This document shows positions 15,059 through 21,507 of a stretch of 21,507 nucleotides of DNA, in pieces. The stretch is from Eubacterium sp. (lineage in GTDB: Bacteria; Bacillota_A; Clostridia; Peptostreptococcales; Anaerovoracaceae): positions 1 through 21,507 of the forward strand of contig JAFOML010000009.1 of NCBI GenBank assembly GCA_017425345.1, written 5' to 3'. The position numbers were made by a program, and so were the translations under genes. The notes under the pieces are model-generated. The model ran no database searches. It worked only from the letters and a program-made list of their open reading frames with translations, and was not told where the DNA came from. The stretch's first letter is position 1, and each line of letters begins with the position of its first letter.

Positions 15059-15415
15059 ATGAAGATTCTTTGGACAACGATCAATGTCAACGACCTGGAT
15101 GAATCGCTGGAATTTTACGATGCCGTGCTGGGCGTCAAAAATGTAAACCGCTTTCCGGCAGGGCCGAACCGGGAGATCGCAATGATCGGTGACGGGGAAG
15201 CAAAGCTGGAGATGATCTGCGACCATAAGCGCGAGGTGGAGAAAGTACACGGCGTCTCCATGGGCTATCCGGTAGCAGACCTGGACGTGAAACGCGCGGA
15301 GCTGCTCGCGGCAGGATATGAGCCATCGGAAATCATCTCACCGAATCCGCACATTCATTTCTTTTTCCTGCAGGATCCGAACGGGATCAACATCCAGTTC
15401 GTGCAGCAGGGCTGA
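15059..15415 (+). CDS. VOC (glyoxalase/bleomycin resistance) superfamily protein
   Basis: The 118-residue protein has the two beta-alpha-beta-beta-beta repeats of the vicinal oxygen chelate fold, opening with LWTTINVNDLDESLEFYDAV and closing with the typical FFLQDPNGINIQF strand. Compared with glyoxalase I, whose ligands are H5, E56, H74 and E122, I see W5 or T6, E51 (LEMIC), Y70 (GYPV) and a final Q (NIQFV). Thus only one of four metal ligands remains, and classical glyoxalase I activity is unlikely. A ligand-binding or lyase-like role is possible. AAGGGGGGAG (15042-15051) supports the ATG at 15059 rather than an upstream start. It sits 29 bases after galM and converges with the AAA+ gene 54 bases away, with no recognisable terminator between. 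Confidence 0.85.
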   Translation: MKILWTTINVNDLDESLEFYDAVLGVKNVNRFPAGPNREIAMIGDGEAKLEMICDHKREVEKVHGVSMGYPVADLDVKRAELLAAGYEPSEIISPNPHIHFFFLQDPNGINIQFVQQG

Positions 15416-15469
15416 CAGAGGGACAGATGAGCTGGAGGTCGCGGAGGGCTCATGGGGCTTGCTGATGGC

Positions 15470-16705
15470 TCATGGCGTGACGCTCGATTCGACTAAGGGC
15501 TCCGTCTCCGAAGCCGCAAGCTCCGCCTCCGCATCTTCTGCAGCCTTGCTGATCTTTGCCTCTTCTTCGTCCAGCAGGTCTTCCGGCATGATCTTCATCA
15601 TGTCCTCCTGCGAGGGGGATTCCATCCCCGCGACGCGGCGGGCCTGATTGGTGATGATCTCTTCGAAGAGGTTTCGGACCTCACGGGCGTTCGCGAAGTT
15701 CTCCGCGGCCGCCAGTTTCTTCGCCACGATCATCTCGCGAACGTGTTTTCTGGTGTCTTCTTCAATGGTGTAATCGTACTTCTTGCAGTTCATGTCGAAG
15801 ATGCCCATCAGCTCGTCGATGGTGTAGTCGGAGAACTCGATGTACTTATTGAAGCGGCTCTTGAGGCCGGGGTTGCTGTCGATGAACTTCCGCATCGGCT
15901 CGGTGTAGCCGGCTACGATGACGACCAGATTATCGCGGTGATCTTCCATCGCCTTGAGGATGGTCTCAATCGCTTCCTGGCCGAAGGCGTCGTCCTTTTG
16001 GGAGAGAGCATAGGCTTCGTCGATGAACAAAACCCCGCCCAGCGCCTTCTGGATCTGCTCCTGTGTCTTAAGGGCTGTCTGGCCCACGTAGCCTGCGACG
16101 AGGCCGGAGCGGTCCACTTCGATCAGCTGGCCCTGCGAGAGGACGCCGATCTGCTTATAGAGCTTGGCAATGATGCGGGCAACCGTCGTCTTTCCGGTGC
16201 CCGGGTTTCCGGTGAACACCAGGTGCAGGGAGACCGGGACCGACTTCAGTCCGGCGTCCTGACGTGCCTTCTGCACTTTTGCAAAAGCCGTAAGCTCCTT
16301 CACGTCGTGCTTGATCTTCTGAAGGCCGATCAGATTGTCGAGAGTCTCCATCGGATCCTCTTCCGGCTCCTGCGGAGGCTGCTCCGCCTGCGAGGCAGTT
16401 GCCTGCGCTGTCGGTTCTTCGCCTACCTGTGCTTCGGCCGTATCGGAAGATGCGTTTTCCCTGCCGCTGCCGGCGTTGACCTCATCGACCTTCTGGTAGA
16501 ACTCATTCAGGGCATCCCGCGCCTCGTTCAGCGCTTCCTCGGTGAAAGGATCTTTTTCACCTGGTTTTCCTTCGCCAAAGGTCAGGTCGCCGGCCTTTTT
16601 CTTCTTGGCATCCTCAAAGAAATCTCTATACATTCCGGAGAGAAGATTCTTCTCCATGTTATTGATCTCGTTCAGTACTTCTATTGTTTTATCTTTCTTT
16701 TTCAT
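15470..16705 (-). CDS. AAA+ ATPase of the CbxX/CfqX (SpoVK-like) family
   Basis: This is a single-domain AAA+ ATPase expected to form a hexamer that remodels or threads a protein partner. Of 411 residues, 1-120 form an N-terminal extension: a helical, Lys/Glu-rich segment, then an acidic Pro/Gln/Glu/Ala linker. The ATPase core follows with Walker A GNPGTGKT (166-173), pore loop YVGQT (206-210), Walker B VLFIDEAY (225-232), sensor 1 VVIVAGYT (261-268), arginine finger R284 (GLKSRF) and sensor 2 NAREVRN (339-345). All catalytic residues are present. A short acidic tail ends the protein. GGAGGG (16714-16719 on the complement) supports the start. CbbX itself activates Rubisco in phototrophs, but no Rubisco is here; SpoVK acts in sporulation. 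The partner is unknown. Confidence 0.9.
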   Translation of the reverse strand: MKKKDKTIEVLNEINNMEKNLLSGMYRDFFEDAKKKKAGDLTFGEGKPGEKDPFTEEALNEARDALNEFYQKVDEVNAGSGRENASSDTAEAQVGEEPTAQATASQAEQPPQEPEEDPMETLDNLIGLQKIKHDVKELTAFAKVQKARQDAGLKSVPVSLHLVFTGNPGTGKTTVARIIAKLYKQIGVLSQGQLIEVDRSGLVAGYVGQTALKTQEQIQKALGGVLFIDEAYALSQKDDAFGQEAIETILKAMEDHRDNLVVIVAGYTEPMRKFIDSNPGLKSRFNKYIEFSDYTIDELMGIFDMNCKKYDYTIEEDTRKHVREMIVAKKLAAAENFANAREVRNLFEEIITNQARRVAGMESPSQEDMMKIMPEDLLDEEEAKISKAAEDAEAELAASETEPLVESSVTP

Positions 16706-16736
16706 AGGATTTTCCCTCCGTTACTTTACCTTTTTC

Positions 16737-16765
16737 ATTATGACACAGAAAAAACGAATATTCAA
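16737..16765 (-). promoter_or_regulatory. Promoter of the AAA+ ATPase gene
   Basis: Read on the complement, TTGAAT (16765-16760) and CATAAT (16742-16737) are 17 bases apart, with TG-T ahead of the -10 giving an extended -10 element. The leader would be about 25 bases and contains GGAGGG. Confidence 0.65.
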
Positions 16766-16822
16766 CTGAAACAGAATCCCGAAGGAGCTTTGGAACGGCG
16801 CAGTTTTTTGGACGCCTGTTGT

Positions 16823-16850
16823 TTGTTTTTTGTAAGGGATGTTGTATAAT
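16823..16850 (+). promoter_or_regulatory. Promoter of the ABM/lipoprotein/surE operon
   Basis: TTGTTT (16823-16828) and a perfect TATAAT (16845-16850) are 16 bases apart, within a T-rich tract. AAGGAGGAA (16856-16864) follows almost at once, so the leader is only about 14 bases. This promoter diverges from that of the AAA+ gene; the two -35 elements are 57 bases apart. Confidence 0.7.
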
Positions 16851-16870
16851 ATTGTAAGGAGGAACAGAAA

Positions 16871-17149
16871 ATGCTTGTATTGAATGTGAAATACTTTGTG
16901 AAACCCGGCATGCGCCAGGCGTTTTATGATGCAATTCGTGCGGAAGGCATCGATGCGGCCTCTCGTGAAGAGGATGGAAATATCCTGTATGATTATGCAT
17001 TTGATCCGGAGGATCCAGACGTGCTGCGTCTGTTTGAGGTCTGGAAGGATGAGACTGCGCAGAAAGAGCATATGACGCTGCCGCACTTCCTGCAGCTGGG
17101 GGAGCTGAAGGAGAAGTATGTGCGGGAGACCAGTCTTGAGAAGCTGTAG
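16871..17149 (+). CDS. ABM-fold protein (putative quinol monooxygenase, YgiN-like)
   Basis: The 92-residue protein fits the antibiotic biosynthesis monooxygenase fold (PF03992), a small dimeric alpha/beta barrel. It opens with a strand LVLNVKYFVKPGMRQAFYDAI, followed by a strand ILYDYAFDPEDPDVLRLFEVW (about 38-58) containing the typical E-x-W ending, then KEHMTLPHF (64-72) with the usual helix histidines. Relatives include YgiN (quinol oxidation) and heme-degrading enzymes, but many have no known substrate, so the enzymatic name is tentative. It is the first gene after the promoter at 16823 and is followed 40 bases later by a lipoprotein gene. Confidence 0.85.
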   Translation: MLVLNVKYFVKPGMRQAFYDAIRAEGIDAASREEDGNILYDYAFDPEDPDVLRLFEVWKDETAQKEHMTLPHFLQLGELKEKYVRETSLEKL

Positions 17150-17189
17150 CAGAAGAGCAGAACGTATAGAAAGGAAAAGGGAAAGCGAG

Positions 17190-17912
17190 ATGAAGAAATG
17201 GAAGATCGCTGCAGCTGCGGCGGTAGTGCTGCTTGCAGCAGGCATGCTGTTAACAGGATGCGGATCACAGGCAGATGGGACGTCTTCTGCGGCAGGCGCC
17301 GGAAGCGCCGGAAGCAGCGCAGAGAGCGCGGATCAGGCTGTGACGATGGAAGAGTACCTGAGCGCATGGAAAGCAGAAGACTGGGAGCAGGCAGAACAGA
17401 TCGCCTCGGAGATGCCGCAGATGGCGGACGAGGCCTGTGTCAGCGAGATGTCGGATGAGCAGATGGCTGCTTTCCGGAAGATCGTGAAGGAGGTTCCCTT
17501 GGATATGAACACAGAGGACGGCTACCTCTGGGGTTACTATCTGACGGATGTGGATAATGACGGCGTCTGTGACCTGATCATGGATACTGGTACCTGTGAG
17601 GCAGATCGCATTTATACGATCTACCTGTATGTAGAAGGGAATGCGCATAAATATCAGGAATTCCCTGCATCGCACTCCGTGCCGTCTGCGTATCCGGACC
17701 ACGACGGATTTGTCGTGAATACCGGACATATGGGCACGCAGTACGTGACCGTGGCGAGCATGGCTGACCGTGAATCTCTGGAGTTCCCGTACTATGAGAT
17801 CGGGGATGACCCAGATAAGGATTATGTGACCGTTCCGCTTCAGCTGGACAGCCATATCAGCTATACCGAAGATAATGATCCGGTTCTGGATCTGAGTCCG
17901 CTGGAGGAATAG
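17190..17912 (+). CDS. Secreted lipoprotein of unknown function
   Basis: From ATG 17190 the protein has 240 residues. It begins MKKWK, has an Ala/Val/Leu-rich core and a lipobox LLTGC, so it should be anchored to the outer face of the membrane. A Ser/Gly/Ala linker follows. The mature region holds an acidic helical segment (EEYLSAWKAEDWEQAEQIAS) and then a beta-rich domain with DVDNDGVCD, a calcium-loop-like pattern of alternating aspartates as in FG-GAP or EF-hand loops. Aromatic and acidic residues dominate the C-terminal half. AGGGA (17178-17182) sits seven bases before the chosen start; upstream in-frame ATG 17118 lies inside the preceding gene and would bury the signal peptide. I do not recognise the family. 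surE begins one base after its stop. Confidence 0.82.
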   Translation: MKKWKIAAAAAVVLLAAGMLLTGCGSQADGTSSAAGAGSAGSSAESADQAVTMEEYLSAWKAEDWEQAEQIASEMPQMADEACVSEMSDEQMAAFRKIVKEVPLDMNTEDGYLWGYYLTDVDNDGVCDLIMDTGTCEADRIYTIYLYVEGNAHKYQEFPASHSVPSAYPDHDGFVVNTGHMGTQYVTVASMADRESLEFPYYEIGDDPDKDYVTVPLQLDSHISYTEDNDPVLDLSPLEE

Positions 17913-17913
17913 G

Positions 17914-18687
17914 ATGAAACCACTGATCGTCGTTGTGAATGATGACGGAATTGAAGCAGCTGGCCTCGCTGCCGCAGCGCGTGCAGCCGCGCGTCATGGA
18001 GACGTGCTGGTCGTAGCGCCGCACGTCCAGCAGACCTCGATGGCGCGCGCCTATCCGAGGACTGCAGAGATGGGAATCGTGGACGAGGTAGATTTTGACC
18101 TCGGAGAGGAGACAGTGAAAGCCTTTGCCGTACACAGTTCCCCCGCATATGCCGCAGCCCATGCCATTCTGGAGCTTGCGCCGCGGAGGCCGGACCTTCT
18201 GGTCAGCGGCATTAACATGGGCGGAAACCTGGGACGGTCGATCACCTGCAGCGGAACGCTGGGTGCCTGTATGGAAGCGGATTCCGAAGGTGTGCCGTCG
18301 ATCGCGCTGTCGCTCGAGACGCCTGCGGACGTGATCCGGAAGAGCACACTCGGTGCGGATCTGTTCCGCTATGCGGAGGAGGCCGCTGATTTTTGGATCG
18401 GGAAAGTCCTCGCGGAGGGAATGCCGCGGGATTGTAATATTTTAAATGTCAACGTACCTGCGGAACCGGTCGGACCGGAGAACTATCGCATTACCAGAAT
18501 GGATCCGCAGAACTATTACTGGCTGCTGCCGCCCGGTAAGCGGGATATGGCTAAGCCGTTTGAACTCGAATTCCAGATTCGCTGGGATGAGGAAACACTG
18601 CTTCCGGACGGGGATATCAAGGCAGTCTGTGTGGACCGCATCATTTCCGTGACCCCGCTCGGATGGGACCTCACTCTCGAACCGTAG
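17914..18687 (+). CDS. surE: SurE, 5'/3'-nucleotidase
   Basis: SurE removes phosphate from nucleoside 5'- and 3'-monophosphates using a divalent metal. The 257-residue protein shows NDDGIEAAG (9-17) with metal ligands D10 and D11, VVAPHVQQTS (33-42) supplying the ligand serine, HSSPAYA (74-80), SGINMGGN (98-105) with ligand N101, and CSGTLGACMEA (112-122). The QQTSM segment deviates from the usual R-x-R-S-G/A pattern, so substrate contacts may differ. A later region (about 170-257) is the family dimerisation tail, ending in ISVTPLGWDL. GGAGG at 17903-17907 lies inside the previous gene's end, and the ATG is one base after its stop. A coiled-coil pseudo-helicase gene begins 21 bases downstream. 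Confidence 0.93.
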   Translation: MKPLIVVVNDDGIEAAGLAAAARAAARHGDVLVVAPHVQQTSMARAYPRTAEMGIVDEVDFDLGEETVKAFAVHSSPAYAAAHAILELAPRRPDLLVSGINMGGNLGRSITCSGTLGACMEADSEGVPSIALSLETPADVIRKSTLGADLFRYAEEAADFWIGKVLAEGMPRDCNILNVNVPAEPVGPENYRITRMDPQNYYWLLPPGKRDMAKPFELEFQIRWDEETLLPDGDIKAVCVDRIISVTPLGWDLTLEP

Positions 18688-18708
18688 AAAGAATCGGAGG
18701 AAAAAACA

Positions 18709-21498
18709 ATGGTAGACAGCAAGGTGAGAGCAGCTGAACTCAGGCAGGCTCTGATGGAGGAAGCCAGGAAGCGTGCTGATGAGAATCCGGTGATACTGGT
18801 GAAGCTGGCGGCGCTTCTGCTCGCCAGGGAAAACCAGGGCAATCCGCTGGGGCAGGCCATGCTGGAAGAGGCCAAGGTGTCTGTGCCGGAAGCAAGCGGC
18901 GCGGAAGCCAAAGCGCTTTCCAGCGCGCTTCTGAACGAGGTCACATACATCCTCGGACCGCAGGAGTCCGGGTCCGCAGTGCTCTCCAATATCGCATATG
19001 AACTGTACCGCAGCGGAAGATCTGTTCTGGTCGTTTCGGAGTCTGAACCAATCGTCAATCAGGACCTCGCTGGCGTAGCGAAGGATCTGGAAGGTCACCT
19101 CGAAGAGGGAGAGCCATTCCCCGTTTTCCGTCTGGGCGCCGCGCCGAAGGGTTCAGACCGGCGGATGGGTCTCAAAGCACACCAGAAACAGGTCGGCCGG
19201 GAGCTGTACCGGAAACAGGAAGATGTCCTGCAGGCGAGAAAGGGTCTGATGGCGAAGATCCACGAGCTGCAGGAGAAAGTGGACCTGCGTCTTGCCCTGC
19301 GCGATACGCCTCTTGATAAGCTGGCGGGAGAGATCCGCGAGCTGGACAGCCTGGAGAACAGCGTCTTCAACTACACCGCGGAGAAAGAGCGGAAGGCGGA
19401 AGAGGTCGCAAGCATCAAACGGCAGTATCCGGACTGGCAGGAGGGCGCGCGGTTTGAAGAGCGGATCAACAAGCTGGACCGGGAAGCCGGACGGCTGGAA
19501 CATATAGAAAACGGGATCCGCGAGAAGGAGCATGAACTGAATGAGGTACGGGAGGAACAGGCCCGTCACCAGAAGATCGCAAGCCTTAGGGAAGAACTCG
19601 AATCGCATCCCGCAGTTGAGGAACTCCAGGCGGCGATCAATACCGCAACAGAAAAGATCGAAGAAGCGAAAAAGAATCTTGCCGGCTTTAAAGAACGGAA
19701 AACCGGGTTCCAGGAGATTATCCAGGAGTTCGAAAGCAAGTCTTCCCTCGTCAAACTCTTTGCTTCGAAGAAGGGCGTAGAGGACGCGCAGGAGAATATC
19801 GCACGGTGCGATGAGGCGATCGAAGCTCTGGATGCCGAGATCGCGGAAAACGAGCAGACGCTGGCGGATGCCAAAACAGAGCTTGAGACCTGCGAGGATC
19901 TGAAACAGCAGATCGATGGAATCGAGACCGTGAATACGCCGGAGTACTGTGAGCAGCGCATCGGATTTCTGCAGAGCACGCTTGAGACCCGGAAAAAGGA
20001 TATTCCGCAGATGGAAGAGCGCCGCGCGCAGCTCGCCGCGCAGAAGCAGGCGCTGCAGGAGAAGATGGCTGCAGGCGCTGCGCCGTACAACCGGATCAGC
20101 GAGCTGAATGCGCAGATCGAGGAAGCGGAGAAGCACGCGGAGGAATTTGGTCGTGCGGCTGTAGAAAAGGCGCGCGAGGTCGGTCCTGTCGTTCTGAAAG
20201 AGCTGGAGAAACTCGGGGAATCGACCGCGCTCCTGGAGAACAACTCCGCGCAGGCGATCTATCATAAGCTGGTGCAGGTGCACCGGGAACTCAGCGAGTC
20301 GCTGGCTAATCTCGATGTCACGGGATGCCGGATGAAGATCGCGAATTTGAACAAAGCCGTAGCCGCCGCCGACAAATCCATGGAAGACATCGAATCGCGC
20401 TTTGGAAACATGGATGCGCAGACGGTCTGGGATGCCCGTATCATCGGAACCACGATCGAGGACCTGCTCGACAATACCAAGCAGGCAGAAGCGCTGCAGC
20501 AGCGGATGTTTGATACGGTTATCGTGGATGAGGCAGCTAAAACGCCGATCCCGGCGCTCTGGGCATTCGCCTATTTGGCGGAGAAGAGTCTGGTGCTGGT
20601 GGGAGATGCGAGAGATTCGCTCGCGCCGGCTGCCGCCGCCGCGGACGATGTAGAAGTGATCCGTCTCGATGCATTTGATGAGACGTTAGAAGAGGAACCG
20701 GAAAAGGCAGTTATCTCGGAAGAAAAGCCGGAAGTTCCGGCTGAGGATCCGGCCCCGGAAGAGCCAGAAACCGAAACTGCCGAAGAAGCGGCTGTCGAAC
20801 CTGACGAGGAACCCGCAGAAGAGCCGGAAGCACCGGCAGCGCCAGCTGCGCCGCCGACGGGCGAGGATGCTCTGGCACTGTTCAACTTGCGCCCGTCTGA
20901 ACCGGAAGCCGAGCCGCATCAGGAGGAGGCCGCGCCGGCACCGAAAGAGCCGGAAGCTCCAGAGATCCCGAAGAAGCCGAAGGCACCGGAAGCTGTTCCG
21001 GCCAGAAAACCGGAGGCACCGGTCATCCGTGCAGAGAGTATTTCAGATTCTGAACGCGCCAAGAGGGCGAAGCTCGTTGCAGAGCTCTTTGGAGAGGATC
21101 TGATTCCGGAGACACGCGCACAGGAACGCCGCGCGGAGCGAATGGAAGCGGAAGCAGCCAGAGTACATGAGGAAGAGCCTACAGTTGCTGTGGAAGAGCC
21201 GGCAGCAGAGGCGGCAGAGGCACCTGCCGCCGAGCCTGCGCCTGCCGCCGAGCAGGAGACGCCGGCTGCTCCGGAAGCTGCGCCTGAGACACCGGCAGAA
21301 GTGTCAGCAGAGGAACCGGCTGAACCAGCTGAGGATCCTTCGGTAACGCGCGTTGTAGAGGAACCGGCTGAGGCTTCGGTCTCCGTAGAAGAACCTTCTG
21401 CCCGCGGCTGGATGGATGTGGACATCTTCGAATACAGCGGAATGCGCAGGAAGTACGAGCTTGGCGAAGAAGCCGGCAATCTCATCGTGCTGGAGTAA
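18709..21498 (+). CDS. Degenerate SF1 (UPF1/DNA2-like) helicase with coiled coil and Pro/Glu/Ala tail
   Basis: A 929-residue protein that I read as a helicase relic. Residues 60-145 match the start of an SF1 RecA1 domain: ILGPQESGSAVL (81-92) stands where GPPGTGKT should be, so the Walker A lysine and threonine are gone; VVSESEPIVNQ (108-118) resembles motif Ia and VFRLG (139-143) the following motif. Residues about 160-480 are a Glu/Lys/Gln-rich coiled coil. RIIGTTI (577-583), VIVDEAAK (604-611, intact Walker B) and LVLVGDARDSLAP (628-640) resemble the motifs up to III, although the glutamine of GDxxQLPP is lost. The second RecA domain is absent. Residues 661-897 are Pro/Glu/Ala repeats with a charged island at 779-819; 898-929 form a non-repetitive cap ending GNLIVLE. 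GGAGGAAA (18696-18703) fixes the start. ATPase activity is unlikely; a scaffold role is inference. Confidence 0.8.
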   Translation: MVDSKVRAAELRQALMEEARKRADENPVILVKLAALLLARENQGNPLGQAMLEEAKVSVPEASGAEAKALSSALLNEVTYILGPQESGSAVLSNIAYELYRSGRSVLVVSESEPIVNQDLAGVAKDLEGHLEEGEPFPVFRLGAAPKGSDRRMGLKAHQKQVGRELYRKQEDVLQARKGLMAKIHELQEKVDLRLALRDTPLDKLAGEIRELDSLENSVFNYTAEKERKAEEVASIKRQYPDWQEGARFEERINKLDREAGRLEHIENGIREKEHELNEVREEQARHQKIASLREELESHPAVEELQAAINTATEKIEEAKKNLAGFKERKTGFQEIIQEFESKSSLVKLFASKKGVEDAQENIARCDEAIEALDAEIAENEQTLADAKTELETCEDLKQQIDGIETVNTPEYCEQRIGFLQSTLETRKKDIPQMEERRAQLAAQKQALQEKMAAGAAPYNRISELNAQIEEAEKHAEEFGRAAVEKAREVGPVVLKELEKLGESTALLENNSAQAIYHKLVQVHRELSESLANLDVTGCRMKIANLNKAVAAADKSMEDIESRFGNMDAQTVWDARIIGTTIEDLLDNTKQAEALQQRMFDTVIVDEAAKTPIPALWAFAYLAEKSLVLVGDARDSLAPAAAAADDVEVIRLDAFDETLEEEPEKAVISEEKPEVPAEDPAPEEPETETAEEAAVEPDEEPAEEPEAPAAPAAPPTGEDALALFNLRPSEPEAEPHQEEAAPAPKEPEAPEIPKKPKAPEAVPARKPEAPVIRAESISDSERAKRAKLVAELFGEDLIPETRAQERRAERMEAEAARVHEEEPTVAVEEPAAEAAEAPAAEPAPAAEQETPAAPEAAPETPAEVSAEEPAEPAEDPSVTRVVEEPAEASVSVEEPSARGWMDVDIFEYSGMRRKYELGEEAGNLIVLE

Positions 21499-21507
21499 GG
21501 CTTATTC

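Noticed and set aside
15059..15415. Annotation as functional glyoxalase I
   Set aside because: Three of the four metal ligands are replaced, so only the fold-level assignment is supported.
15447..15475. Direct repeat of GGCTCATGG (two copies 20 bases apart) between the convergent genes
   Set aside because: Only nine bases long, partly inside the AAA+ coding end, with no hairpin or T-run; it does not qualify as a terminator or a mobile element trace.
15470..16705. Annotation as Rubisco activase CbbX
   Set aside because: No Rubisco or carbon-fixation gene is present, and the N-terminal extension differs; only family membership is supported.
15743..16849. Open frame of 368 codons on the + strand opposite the AAA+ ATPase
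   Set aside because: Antisense to a complete CbxX-type ATPase. Its translation is low-complexity leucine/valine-rich sequence, and it lacks a ribosome binding site.
19153..20283. Open frame of 376 codons on the - strand within the coiled-coil gene
   Set aside because: It mirrors the Glu/Lys-rich coiled coil (giving Leu/Phe-rich sequence); no start signal or family resemblance.
20688..21400. Repetitive GAGGAACCGGC-like DNA considered as a tandem repeat array or CRISPR-like locus
   Set aside because: Units are irregular and in frame; they encode the Pro/Glu/Ala tail, with no regular spacers or conserved repeat length.

Overview
The window reads as chromosomal DNA from a low-redundancy, fairly GC-rich member of the Bacillota, most likely a gut-type anaerobe of class Clostridia (family-level placement, perhaps Lachnospiraceae, is inference). 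The reasons are strong AGGAGG-type ribosome binding sites, sigma-A promoters of the TTGACA/TATACT type, a transketolase split into two subunits, a TPP riboswitch ahead of a thiamine-precursor ABC transporter, and mostly metabolic and transport genes. Nearly all genes lie on the + strand; only one AAA+ ATPase gene is on the - strand. I see no tRNA, rRNA, CRISPR array or intact insertion sequence.

Layout. 1-48 is the 3' end of an unidentified gene, followed at once by a strikingly folded intergenic segment (47-212) that looks like a structured RNA. 342-2168 encodes a two-subunit transketolase and ends in a terminator. 2262-4697 pairs a nickel-dependent (LarA-type) 2-hydroxyacid racemase with a malic enzyme three bases downstream, which suggests malate racemisation feeding malate decarboxylation. 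A promoter and a short terminator hairpin precede a MATE exporter (4813-6183). 6274-9083 encodes the potassium uptake pair TrkA/TrkH. 9093-12122 is a TPP-riboswitch-controlled operon: thiamine-binding YkoF-like protein, then ThiX-, ThiY- and ThiZ-like permease, lipoprotein and ATPase, a complete pyrimidine-precursor or thiamine salvage unit. 12212-13976 holds a conserved hypothetical protein, a Nudix ADP-sugar hydrolase and a YwaF/TMEM164-like membrane protein. 14046-15415 holds aldose 1-epimerase and a VOC-fold protein.

The right-hand part is the most unusual. A CbbX/SpoVK-type AAA+ ATPase (16705-15470, - strand) is divergent from an apparent operon of four genes: a small ABM-fold protein, an unknown lipoprotein, the nucleotidase SurE, and a 929-residue protein. 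This last protein looks like a ruined SF1 (UPF1/DNA2-like) helicase: the Walker A motif has lost its lysine, a coiled coil of about 320 residues separates the first motifs from a preserved Walker B, the second RecA domain is absent, and a Pro/Glu/Ala-rich tail ends in a short non-repetitive cap. I regard this pseudo-helicase and the 5' structured RNA as the two observations most worth following up.
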